From contig DZBJ01000009.1 in the NCBI GenBank assembly GCA_022736275.1, positions 1 to 64,000 of the forward strand: a stretch of 64,000 bases of DNA, given 5' to 3'. The notes under the pieces are model-generated. The model was not told where the DNA came from and did no database searches. It worked only from the letters and a program-made list of their open reading frames with translations. The position numbers were made by a program, and so were the translations under genes. Below, piece by piece: positions 7,196 to 13,928 of the stretch (position 1 is the stretch's first letter; every line of letters begins with the position of its first letter). Source of the stretch: Rikenella microfusus (GTDB lineage Bacteria > Bacteroidota > Bacteroidia > Bacteroidales > VadinHA17).

Positions 7196-8493
7196 TGTTT
7201 TCGGTTTAGATAACTTATTGCCTCGGACGATGCGGCACCTGCTGATAGTATTGAATCAGGGATATCCATCGGTCCGGATGCCGTGCCTGCAACAAATACA
7301 CCCCTGATGCTCGTTTCCGGGGGGCTGCCGAGAAGATCGGTCTGATGGACAAAACTGAACGGATCAAGTTTCAATTCACCCTCGCCAAAAAAACCGCCGG
7401 CATCAGGATTAGGCATAACTCCAACAGAGAGTATGACCATGTCATGTTCGGACTCTTTAACGACACTTTCATTAATGTCTTCGTAACGGAGGATTAGATT
7501 ACCATTCTCTTTTTCGGTGATTTTGCCGATCTTGCCCTTGACAAAGTTGACTCCCATTCCCTTCGCCTGCTCGTAGAACTCCTCGAATCCCTTGCCGAAT
7601 GACCTGATATTTAAATAATATATGGTCACGTCGGCCATTGGCAGTGCGCCCATCAGGAGCTGGGCCTGCTTGATCGAGTACATGCAGCATATCTGTGAGC
7701 ATATGGGATTGCCGACAGTAGCGTCACGTGATCCTGTGCAGAGTACATATGCAAGCTTGTCCGGCACCTTACCGTCACCTGGTCTGAGTACCGTATTGAA
7801 TGGGCGGGTTGGCGCCAGCTGCCTTTCCATCTCCATGGAGGTAAGCACATTTTTATACAGCCCGTAACCGTATCTGGGTATCTTCAGGGGGTCAAACAGC
7901 CTGAATCCGGTGGCCACTATCACTGTTCCGATATTGACATGGTGCTCTACAGCCTCCATGGTGAAGTCTATGCATTTTGTAGGGCATACTTTTTCACAGG
8001 CGCCGCACAGGGTGCAGTTCTCAATATCTATGGCAGCAACCCTAGGACTGGCTATGCTGAAAGGAATGAATGCCGCCTTCCTGCCAACCAGATTATACTG
8101 GTACTGATCCCTGACTACAACAGGACAGGCCTGTTCACACAGCTGACATCCGGTGCAGTCCTCTTCAATGACATAGCGGGGTGCTTTTACCACAATGGCC
8201 TCAAAGTTGTTCTCGGATTTTTTTTGGATCTTCTTTACCTCAGTCCCGGTAAATATCTTAATTCCGGGATGCCTCGATATCTCAGAAACTTTCGGCGTAG
8301 TTATACAGGCAGAGCAGTCAAGTGTCGGGAATACCTTGCTCAGGAGGATCATTTTACCGCCTATTGAGAGATCTTTTTCAACCAGCAGAACCTTGAATCC
8401 ATTATTGGCAAGGTTCAGTGCTGCTTCTCCGCCTGCGATGCCGGCCCCGATAACAAGCGCATCATAGGAGGCAGTTTCAATGTTTTCAGCCAT
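7192..8493 (-). CDS. HdrA-like (QmoA-like) iron-sulfur flavoprotein
   Basis: A 433-residue FAD protein of the HdrA/QmoA family. The Rossmann motif GAGIAG starts at residue 16. LDCSAC (C60, C63), in a loop reading FPTLDCSACITTPK, is the HdrA-type cysteine pair near the flavin. Two ferredoxin motifs follow: C113xxC116xxC119xxxC123 and C160xxC163xxC166xxxC170. It lacks the N-terminal HCGGN domain and C-terminal ferredoxin of full HdrA, giving a QmoA-like size. It starts two bases after the MvhD-like gene and overlaps the next HdrA-like gene, so subunit co-assembly is likely. Expected to be cytoplasmic, bound to the QmoC-like anchor. Confidence 0.86.
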   Translation of the reverse strand: MAENIETASYDALVIGAGIAGGEAALNLANNGFKVLLVEKDLSIGGKMILLSKVFPTLDCSACITTPKVSEISRHPGIKIFTGTEVKKIQKKSENNFEAIVVKAPRYVIEEDCTGCQLCEQACPVVVRDQYQYNLVGRKAAFIPFSIASPRVAAIDIENCTLCGACEKVCPTKCIDFTMEAVEHHVNIGTVIVATGFRLFDPLKIPRYGYGLYKNVLTSMEMERQLAPTRPFNTVLRPGDGKVPDKLAYVLCTGSRDATVGNPICSQICCMYSIKQAQLLMGALPMADVTIYYLNIRSFGKGFEEFYEQAKGMGVNFVKGKIGKITEKENGNLILRYEDINESVVKESEHDMVILSVGVMPNPDAGGFFGEGELKLDPFSFVHQTDLLGSPPETSIRGVFVAGTASGPMDIPDSILSAGAASSEAISYLNRKQ

Positions 8494-8495
8494 TA

Positions 8496-8894
8496 TCAGC
8501 TCTTTGTTGATTCAAGTAAATACTGGTTAAAACTTCTGATCTGTTTTACGAAAGATTCGCTGCATACCGAGCAGATTGCTGCCATCCTGAGACGTGCAGG
8601 GTCAATGTTTTTGTCCTTCATCATCTGATGTGTGACACCCACAACATGACCGGTCTTTTCGGTACACGATTCTCCGTACGTACAGTCGCTTCCGTCCGCT
8701 GCAATAAACACACCGTCAAATCCCTTTTCGTATGCATGCAGTATCCATCGCGGCTTTATCCCGCTGGAACAGGGTACCGAAATTGTATAAACGGTGGGAG
8801 GGTAGTGTAGCTTTAGTAATCCCGCCATATCAATGGCGGGGTCAGATATCTTTTCCGTTGAGAAGACCAGTATCCTGGCACTTTTCTTATTCAT
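8496..8894 (-). CDS. MvhD/FlpD-like iron-sulfur subunit
   Basis: A 132-residue stand-alone MvhD-type subunit. In methanogens MvhD or FlpD passes electrons to HdrA through a [2Fe-2S] cluster, and in Qmo complexes the domain is fused to QmoB. Recognisable parts are VPCSSGIKP (C42), the GFDGVF stretch and DCTYGESC (C71, C77), with C108 and C111 near the end. The usual N-terminal CNWC-like motif is replaced by FSTEK, so that motif is missing. No hydrogenase or Flx genes are present in the window, so the electron donor is unknown. It lies 16 bases after tusA. Confidence 0.8.
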   Translation of the reverse strand: MNKKSARILVFSTEKISDPAIDMAGLLKLHYPPTVYTISVPCSSGIKPRWILHAYEKGFDGVFIAADGSDCTYGESCTEKTGHVVGVTHQMMKDKNIDPARLRMAAICSVCSESFVKQIRSFNQYLLESTKS

Positions 8895-8910
8895 AACGGC
8901 AAATGATATT

Positions 8911-9162
8911 CTATTTCTTCTTCAGGAAGATCCTGAAAAAGCCGCTCTCTTCAATGGTCCCCAGGTATTCATGGCCCTGTTTTGCGCACCACTTCGGAAT
9001 ATCGACCTTGGTTCCCTCGTCAGCCGACAGAACTTCCATGATCTCACCAACTTTTATCGTTCCAATTGCCTTCTTTGCTTCGAGCAGCGGACCGGGACAG
9101 GCTGTTCCCCTTGCATCGACCGATTTGGTGATGCTGACGCTTCTTAATTCTTCTGGTGTCAT
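8911..9162 (-). CDS. tusA: TusA-like sulfur carrier protein
   Basis: An 83-residue TusA/SirA family protein. The sulfur-carrying cysteine is C22 in the conserved CPGP motif of DARGTACPGPLLEAKKAI. TusA proteins carry a persulfide and pass it to partners; in sulfur oxidisers they feed sHdr and Dsr systems. I chose the ATG at 9162, because the frame upstream overlaps the DsrE-like gene and does not look like TusA. It follows the DsrE-like gene after 104 bases that contain an 8-bp hairpin (9221-9242), and precedes the MvhD-like gene by 16 bases. Its place next to DsrE-like and Hdr-like genes argues for energy metabolism rather than tRNA thiolation. Confidence 0.88.
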   Translation of the reverse strand: MTPEELRSVSITKSVDARGTACPGPLLEAKKAIGTIKVGEIMEVLSADEGTKVDIPKWCAKQGHEYLGTIEESGFFRIFLKKK

Positions 9163-9220
9163 AATTTGATATTTTATTGTGTGATTTAATAATTGAACAC
9201 AAAATTCTTCAACAGCGATC

Positions 9221-9242
9221 TTCCAGGCTGTTTGGCCTGGAA
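9221..9242 (-). other. Intercistronic hairpin between the DsrE-like and tusA genes
   Basis: TTCCAGGC (9221-9228) and GCCTGGAA (9235-9242) form a perfect 8-bp stem with a six-base loop. No T-run follows on the minus strand, so it is not a standard terminator. It could be a processing or stabilising structure, or a weak attenuator that sets the ratio of DsrE-like protein to the rest of the operon. Confidence 0.5.
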
Positions 9243-9266
9243 AGTCCGGCTGCCGGCAACCATGGA

Positions 9267-9692
9267 TCAGATGAAGAGATTGATATCTGCCTCTTCCAGA
9301 GAAGAAATATAGGCGCCGATACCGCATATATCATCGGTAAGACCAATAAAGTCGTCCAGTTTTTCAGCTCCCCATATCTTTCCGGCCAGACCACAGATAT
9401 GTATTTTAACATCGGTGATCTCTTTGGCTTCCTTAAAGAATTCGACCCATGTTTTGACCTTAAGATTTTTCAGAGACTCCAGAAATTCATCCTTCAGGGC
9501 GGGATTTTCAGCCATCTGAAGTTTGCCAGCATCGTCGCCGATATCTTTTCTGAAAGCGCGTGCCCCCTGGAGAAGGACATAAATATCAACTTTCATATCA
9601 AGCGCTGCGGCGCCACTCAGTATTATCCCGGCAGCTGTCAGTTTGTCAACGCTTCCCGAGAATAAACCCAAACACATTTTTTTCTGTTCCAT
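9267..9692 (-). CDS. DsrE/DsrF-like (DsrE2-type) sulfurtransferase protein
   Basis: A 141-residue protein of the DsrE superfamily, small cytoplasmic proteins that move sulfane sulfur by persulfide transfer. The candidate active cysteine lies in VKIHICGLAGKIWG, at the position where DsrE2 proteins carry a conserved Cys. GSVDKLTAAGIILSGAAALD near the start is typical of the group. It is the first gene of the minus-strand operon and is followed by tusA, the pairing seen in sulfur oxidation loci. Upstream lie an 18-bp palindrome (9708-9725) and a CRP-type site (9782-9803). DsrE or DsrE2 subfamily assignment is from motif reading only. Confidence 0.8.
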   Translation of the reverse strand: MEQKKMCLGLFSGSVDKLTAAGIILSGAAALDMKVDIYVLLQGARAFRKDIGDDAGKLQMAENPALKDEFLESLKNLKVKTWVEFFKEAKEITDVKIHICGLAGKIWGAEKLDDFIGLTDDICGIGAYISSLEEADINLFI

Positions 9693-9707
9693 GAGAGACT
9701 TTTTTTA

Positions 9708-9725
9708 TTGTTAATTAATTAACAA
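9708..9725. promoter_or_regulatory. Perfect 18-bp palindrome TTGTTAATTAATTAACAA
   Basis: The sequence is its own reverse complement over 18 bases and ends 15 bases upstream of the DsrE-like start codon (9692). It would lie in the 5' leader or near the transcription start. AT-rich palindromes occur by chance more often than GC-rich ones, so it may not be an operator. Confidence 0.35.
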
Positions 9726-9781
9726 ATGAAACCAATGATTTTTATATATATGCTCTTTTAAATGTGAAGTAGATTATTTAT

Positions 9782-9803
9782 ATTTGTGATATAGGTCACA
9801 AAT
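9782..9803. promoter_or_regulatory. CRP-type site between the divergent Hdr/Qmo operon and crp-like gene
   Basis: ATTTGTGA and TCACAAAT form perfect 8-bp arms around a six-base spacer, containing the TGTGA-N6-TCACA consensus of CRP-type regulators. It lies 16 bases before the ATG of the Crp-like gene (9820), consistent with autoregulation, and about 90 bases before the start of the DsrE-like operon (9692), consistent with activation. The Crp-like protein encoded next to it has Arg-Glu...Arg in its recognition helix (SRESVSR), as CRP does. Confidence 0.72.
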
Positions 9804-9819
9804 TCATATAGCCGGTACC

Positions 9820-10497
9820 ATGAAAAACGAATGTGAATTTTGTTCATTCAAGTCTAAGGCTGCACTGATGCTGAGCGATGGAGAGATTGGCAGGCTCTCT
9901 GACAACTGTGCCCTGGTAAAGCTGAACAAGGGGGATACGGTCATAAAGCAGGGCGCTTTTTCAACAAATGTTGTATATCTGCGAAGTGGTCTGGCCAAAA
10001 TACACATCTCCGGTCCCTATTATGAACAGATTGTAAGGATAGTCAAGCCGCCATCATACCTGGCGTTGCCAACAACATTCGGAGACAAGATAAATCAGTA
10101 CTCGGTCACGGTTATTGAAAAGGCAGAGGTCTGTTTTATTGATATGATTATTTTCAGGTATCTGCTGAGCATAAATCCCTCTTTTTCCTACGAGATCATG
10201 ATAGAATTGTGCAGGAACGAACTTGAGGTCTTTTACAGATGTGCCAACCGTACCCAGAAGCAGATAAGGGGTAAAATAGCTGATTTGTTGTTGGAGATGT
10301 CTGATCAGATATATCACTCCTCGCTCTTCAGCCTACCGGTAAGTCAGTCTGAAATAGGAAATTTGATAGATGCATCAAGGGAGAGTGTAAGCAGAGTTTT
10401 GACTGAATTTAACAAGGAGGGTATTATTAATATGAAGGGAAAGAGGATCGAAATTGAGAACAGGAATACCTTATTATTGATAAGTTCAAACGGCTGA
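9820..10497 (+). CDS. Crp/Fnr family transcriptional regulator
   Basis: A 225-residue regulator with an N-terminal cyclic-nucleotide-binding-like beta barrel and a C-terminal winged helix. The recognition helix reads ASRESVSRVLTEF, with Arg-Glu and the later Arg placed as in the CRP residues that read TGTGA half sites. The N-terminus has C5 and C8 (CEFC), which could bind metal or a cluster, but a full FNR cysteine set is absent. The barrel lacks an obvious cAMP phosphate-binding RxS motif, so the effector is unknown. It is divergent from the DsrE-TusA-Hdr operon and shares a CRP-type site with it. Its last 12 bases overlap the convergent MBL-fold gene. Confidence 0.88.
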   Translation: MKNECEFCSFKSKAALMLSDGEIGRLSDNCALVKLNKGDTVIKQGAFSTNVVYLRSGLAKIHISGPYYEQIVRIVKPPSYLALPTTFGDKINQYSVTVIEKAEVCFIDMIIFRYLLSINPSFSYEIMIELCRNELEVFYRCANRTQKQIRGKIADLLLEMSDQIYHSSLFSLPVSQSEIGNLIDASRESVSRVLTEFNKEGIINMKGKRIEIENRNTLLLISSNG

Positions 10498-11319
10498 TCT
10501 CTTTCCTGTCTTCAGAAGCAGGCTATTAACAGAGGAAGGTGCGTATTCAAATATATTGCCTGCTTTTACCGGCCGGGTACCGAAGGCTGCATTAAACCTG
10601 GTCAGTGCGGCGCCTGAGGTACAGTGGGAGGGAAGGACATTTTTCACATTTTTCCCCTGAAGATAGTTTATTGTCTCTTCTGTTTGAAGGTCATCTTCCC
10701 TGAGATGGAATCCTCCCATGATACCGAAGATTGTTTCTATACCGGTTATTCTTACGGCATATTCCAGTGTATTTACAATTCCTGCATGGCCACAGCCTGT
10801 AACCACAAATAAACCCTCCGGCAGTATCAGGGCCAGGGCACTGTCATCCATTACAAAATCCGGGGTGCCGTCTTCAAACACAAAAGAGGTAGCCCGTGAT
10901 TCAAAAAGTGTTAACCTTGGTATCTCACACAGGAAAATGATTTTGTCTGTGATATGAAAGGGTCTTGAAGATGTTGTCAGTGCAAATTTTTGCTCAAGCT
11001 CATCCTTAGTGTTCTTCAGCCCAATATATGAGTTATCAGACTTTCTGTACCTTTTTACAAAGCAGCCGGGATGGCAGACCAGGCGGCCTCCGTTGAGATG
11101 CTCCAGCCCGTTGCCATGATCAAAATGGCCATGGCTTAGTATCACAACATCAATTTCGTGAAGGTCAATATCCATCGATCCGGCATTTTTCAGGAAAATA
11201 TCACTCTGACCGGTGTCAAACAGTACTTTCCTGTTGTCAAATTCAATCATATATGACAACCCATGCTCTGCTGCTGCATGAGGGCCGGCAATGTTTTCTG
11301 CAAGTACTGATATTCTCAT
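10486..11319 (-). CDS. Metallo-beta-lactamase-fold hydrolase (COG1237-like)
   Basis: A 277-residue MBL-fold protein with the metal motif H63-G-H65-F-D67-H68. A later GCGHAGIVN segment and GGFHL supply further metal-site residues. The order of motifs, with LFDTGQS before the HxHxDH motif, matches the COG1237 group that includes dihydropterin-related phosphate synthases and many uncharacterised hydrolases. No membrane or signal segment. It follows the uracil-DNA glycosylase gene by 18 bases, in a probable operon with it and the ferritin-like gene. The exact substrate is not known. Confidence 0.85.
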   Translation of the reverse strand: MRISVLAENIAGPHAAAEHGLSYMIEFDNRKVLFDTGQSDIFLKNAGSMDIDLHEIDVVILSHGHFDHGNGLEHLNGGRLVCHPGCFVKRYRKSDNSYIGLKNTKDELEQKFALTTSSRPFHITDKIIFLCEIPRLTLFESRATSFVFEDGTPDFVMDDSALALILPEGLFVVTGCGHAGIVNTLEYAVRITGIETIFGIMGGFHLREDDLQTEETINYLQGKNVKNVLPSHCTSGAALTRFNAAFGTRPVKAGNIFEYAPSSVNSLLLKTGKRSAV

Positions 11320-11337
11320 TTTACATGGTTAGATGAA

Positions 11338-11925
11338 TCACACATAGCGGCAATAATGCTTAGGATCAACCAGTTCGCGATATTTGTGGACAATTATTTT
11401 GAAATCTTCCCATGTGTCCCGTTTCAGTAACGGGTCACGAAGCAGGGCTGCGGGGTGGTAAACCGGCATTGTAAGCCTGTTATTCAGTATCAGCCAGCTT
11501 CCTCGTTCACTGGTAATCCGATGGTCAGGACCTGCCATATATCTCAGGGCCGTTGCCCCCAGCAAGATCATTATTTTAGGATCTATCAGTTCAATCTGCT
11601 TCAGCAGCCAGGGCATGCATATCTCAGCCTCCACTGGCGTTGGCATCCTGTTTGCAGGAGGTCTGCATTTCACAATATTGCTTATAAACACATGCTCACT
11701 GCGTGTAAATCCGCACGCATTGAGAATTTTGTCAAGCAACTGTCCGGATCTGCCTACAAAGGGCCTGCCCTGAATGTCTTCATCCCTGCCCGGAGCTTCT
11801 CCGACAATCATTATACCGGCATCAGTTCTGCCCTCACCAAAGATGACATGGTCCCGGGTTTGAGCCAGATCACACTTTGTACATTGAAGAATATTATCTC
11901 TGAGAAGATCTATCTCAGAATTCAT
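11338..11925 (-). CDS. Family 4 uracil-DNA glycosylase
   Basis: A 195-residue iron-sulfur uracil-DNA glycosylase, which removes uracil from DNA and starts base-excision repair. The N-terminal C15xxC18 and two later cysteines (in NIVKCRPP and AEICMPWL) are the four ligands of the family-4 [4Fe-4S] cluster. GEAPGRDEDIQGRPFVGRSG is the water-activating motif 1, and VYHPAALLRD near the end is motif 3. The length is normal for the family. It overlaps the ferritin-like gene by four bases (ATGA), so the two are probably co-transcribed. Confidence 0.93.
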   Translation of the reverse strand: MNSEIDLLRDNILQCTKCDLAQTRDHVIFGEGRTDAGIMIVGEAPGRDEDIQGRPFVGRSGQLLDKILNACGFTRSEHVFISNIVKCRPPANRMPTPVEAEICMPWLLKQIELIDPKIMILLGATALRYMAGPDHRITSERGSWLILNNRLTMPVYHPAALLRDPLLKRDTWEDFKIIVHKYRELVDPKHYCRYV

Positions 11926-12410
11926 ATACTCTGGTCCGAAAGTTTTAGATGCAGACTGGTGCCTGAGTTGGCGAGCATGCTGGTGAGAATCACTTGTTCC
12001 TTTCTTGTTTTTTTAAGCATGTAATAGAAAATATTTGCCACTGTTTCACTAAGTGCATTTTCAGAGGCTAATATATTATAAAATTTAATAAGACAGTCGT
12101 CAAAATGCAGTTCAATTTTTAAAAGATTCTCCATCTTCAGATCACTCCCAAGGTTCAGATTCTTAAAACATTCGGATATCTGATCAGATAACTTTTCACA
12201 GGGAAAATCAAGCCAGCAATCCATCGCCTCGGCGATCTTTCTGTGTCTTTCAAGGTACTCTTCACGGTCCCTCTCATGCTCATACAGGTCATGTATCAAC
12301 GATTTGAGTCCGTTATCCTCAATCTTTTCATAAATGCCATAATATAGTTCGGCAACCTGTTTATGATAAGACTGAATCTGCCCGATTATTTTACTTTTCT
12401 GTCTGTACAT
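11922..12410 (-). CDS. Ferritin/rubrerythrin-like helical protein
   Basis: A 162-residue, almost wholly helical protein. Glu and His residues are spaced as in ferritin-like four-helix bundles (for example YEHERDREEYLERH around residue 44 and KIELHFDD later). These could form a di-iron site, but I cannot assign a specific family. It is the first gene of a three-gene operon with uracil-DNA glycosylase and an MBL-fold protein. An oxidative-stress or iron-related role would fit an anaerobe, but that is inference. Confidence 0.6.
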   Translation of the reverse strand: MYRQKSKIIGQIQSYHKQVAELYYGIYEKIEDNGLKSLIHDLYEHERDREEYLERHRKIAEAMDCWLDFPCEKLSDQISECFKNLNLGSDLKMENLLKIELHFDDCLIKFYNILASENALSETVANIFYYMLKKTRKEQVILTSMLANSGTSLHLKLSDQSI

Positions 12411-12495
12411 TGCCTGTCTCCCTTCTCATTTTTTGGTTCATAACTGTATCAGTTCCGGAAATTTCCTCCAGAATTAAAGTTAAACATCTAAAGTC

Positions 12496-12516
12496 GCTAT
12501 ATATTAGTAATATAGC
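12496..12516. repeat. Inverted repeat upstream of the ferritin-like operon
   Basis: GCTATAT (12496-12502) and ATATAGC (12510-12516) form perfect 7-bp arms around a seven-base spacer, between the ferritin-like start (12410) and the end of the Crp-like gene (12582). No T-run follows on either strand, so an operator is more likely than a terminator. The binder is unknown. Confidence 0.35.
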
Positions 12517-12581
12517 TCAGGGTTGAGCAAATGAACGATTGAGATTTGTCAATTTTTTTATTGAGGATAGCCGGATGGCAT

Positions 12582-13274
12582 TTATCCTTTCTGGTTGATA
12601 ATTTTCAACCTGTCGAGGTCCGTGATTTCGATTTTCCTGCCTTTCAGTTCAATGATTTTATCATTGCTGAATTCTGCAAGTATCCGGACAACGCTTTCCA
12701 TTGATATACCCGATAACTCTGCAATATCTGTTCTGCTGATATAGGAAAAAACGTCAAATTCCCTGAATTTTTCCCTGTTTAAATATAACAGTGTATTTGC
12801 AATTTTTCCGTTTAACTGTCTGAGACCCAGATTCAGGCATTTTGTGAGCATGATATTGTAGTTTTCACAATACCAGTTAGAGAGCTCGCGGGAGAATTCA
12901 CAGCATTGGGTAATCAGATCCTTTATTCCCTCCCGGTCAATTGAACAGACACGGGTTTCCTTCAGGGCAGCCGCGGAGAAATAATAGGTATTATCGCCGA
13001 AAAGGGATGTTAATCCGATGAAATCATGCGGTGTCAGAAGCTTTATGATGATGTTCTTCTCCGGGCCTTCGATATATACTTTTACCAGTCCGTCCAGGAT
13101 ATACAGTATACTTGTGACGGGAGTTCCCAATTTAATTATTGTTTCCCCCTTTTTGTAACTTATGTGACTCTTCTGCGTCCTGTAAAATTCTTCTGCATTT
13201 TTTGTTCGCTGAACAAAACACTCAGGTCTTTCATGGCAGTCAATACAATCAGTTTTCACCAGATACCTGTCCAT
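12582..13274 (-). CDS. Crp/Fnr family regulator with cysteine-rich N-terminus
   Basis: A 230-residue regulator with a cNMP-binding-like barrel and a C-terminal winged helix (SRTDIAELSGISMESVVRIL). The N-terminus has C10, C13 and C19 (CIDCHERPEC), a spacing that could hold an iron-sulfur cluster, as FNR does with its N-terminal cysteines. The recognition helix has Met where CRP has Arg180, so it probably reads a different site from its paralogue at 9820. It lies 38 bases after the DUF134 gene in one probable operon. Redox sensing is inferred from the cysteines and the context. Confidence 0.87.
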   Translation of the reverse strand: MDRYLVKTDCIDCHERPECFVQRTKNAEEFYRTQKSHISYKKGETIIKLGTPVTSILYILDGLVKVYIEGPEKNIIIKLLTPHDFIGLTSLFGDNTYYFSAAALKETRVCSIDREGIKDLITQCCEFSRELSNWYCENYNIMLTKCLNLGLRQLNGKIANTLLYLNREKFREFDVFSYISRTDIAELSGISMESVVRILAEFSNDKIIELKGRKIEITDLDRLKIINQKG

Positions 13275-13312
13275 TACAGAAGAATGTTGGTGTTTTTCAT
13301 TTGCAGTATATA

Positions 13313-13750
13313 CTATTCATCAGTCCGGACTGCTTTCATTTCATCCGGTAAATGGTCATCCAGCCTGGTAATATTGTCGGAGTCACATTCCCTGCACTGG
13401 CTGGCCGGTTGTTCAGATACCATGGTCTCATGGCAGTCATCACATCTGTACCAGTAATTATCGGTAATATAAGTGCCTCCCCGGATCACAATTGCCGTTC
13501 CTTCCACAAATGCCTTAGCGATGGTTTTACGGGCTTTTTCATAAAGGCGTGTAAAGGTTGGCCGTGATATGTTCATCATCCTGGCGGCCTCTTCCTGGTT
13601 CAGGTCTTCATAGTCTGCCAGCCTTAAAGCTTCATACTCCTCGTAGGACATGCAGACAGAATCAAGCTCCCGCATGGGTACGCCGAACGGTTTGAACCCC
13701 TCCATCGGCGGCGGCATTTTTATTCTACGATAACGTCTTCTGTTAGGCAT
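13313..13750 (-). CDS. DUF134 family DNA-binding regulator
   Basis: A DUF134 protein of 145 residues from the ATG at 13750; an in-frame GTG/TTG-type extension to 13759 is possible but MPNRRRYRRI is the family-like start. DUF134 members are sigma-70-region-4-like HTH proteins: YEEYEALRLADYEDLNQEEA leads into NISRPTFTRLYEKAR, the recognition part. The C-terminus adds a zinc ribbon, C103xxC106 and C119xxC122. DUF134 genes often accompany DUF5320 genes in anaerobes, and a DUF5320 gene with a perfect palindromic operator is at 3362-3782. I propose that palindrome, and that at 242-257, as its targets. Confidence 0.85.
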   Translation of the reverse strand: MPNRRRYRRIKMPPPMEGFKPFGVPMRELDSVCMSYEEYEALRLADYEDLNQEEAARMMNISRPTFTRLYEKARKTIAKAFVEGTAIVIRGGTYITDNYWYRCDDCHETMVSEQPASQCRECDSDNITRLDDHLPDEMKAVRTDE

Positions 13751-13928
13751 TAAGACCATAAAATTTCAATACCAAAATTAACAATTAACGGGAGCCCTCC
13801 TCCTCCTGCAGTCTTATTTTAATGAAATCAAATCGAAATTTTACATAATTTTAATCGTTGTTTAACCGTATGGAGAGACACTGCATGCACCGTCTCTGCG
13901 GAAGTATGTCAACGAAATTGAGGTAAAA

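Noticed and set aside
3860-9692. Classical sulfate-reduction Qmo complex or methanogen heterodisulfide reductase
   Set aside because: No apr, sat, dsr or mcr genes are in the window and the surrounding genes are Bacteroidota-type; the presence of TusA/DsrE points elsewhere.
12539-12552. FNR-like TTGA-N6-TCAA near the ferritin-like operon
   Set aside because: Only the outer half-site bases match; the inner T and A of the FNR consensus are missing and the site is 130 bases from the start codon. Such short matches are common by chance.
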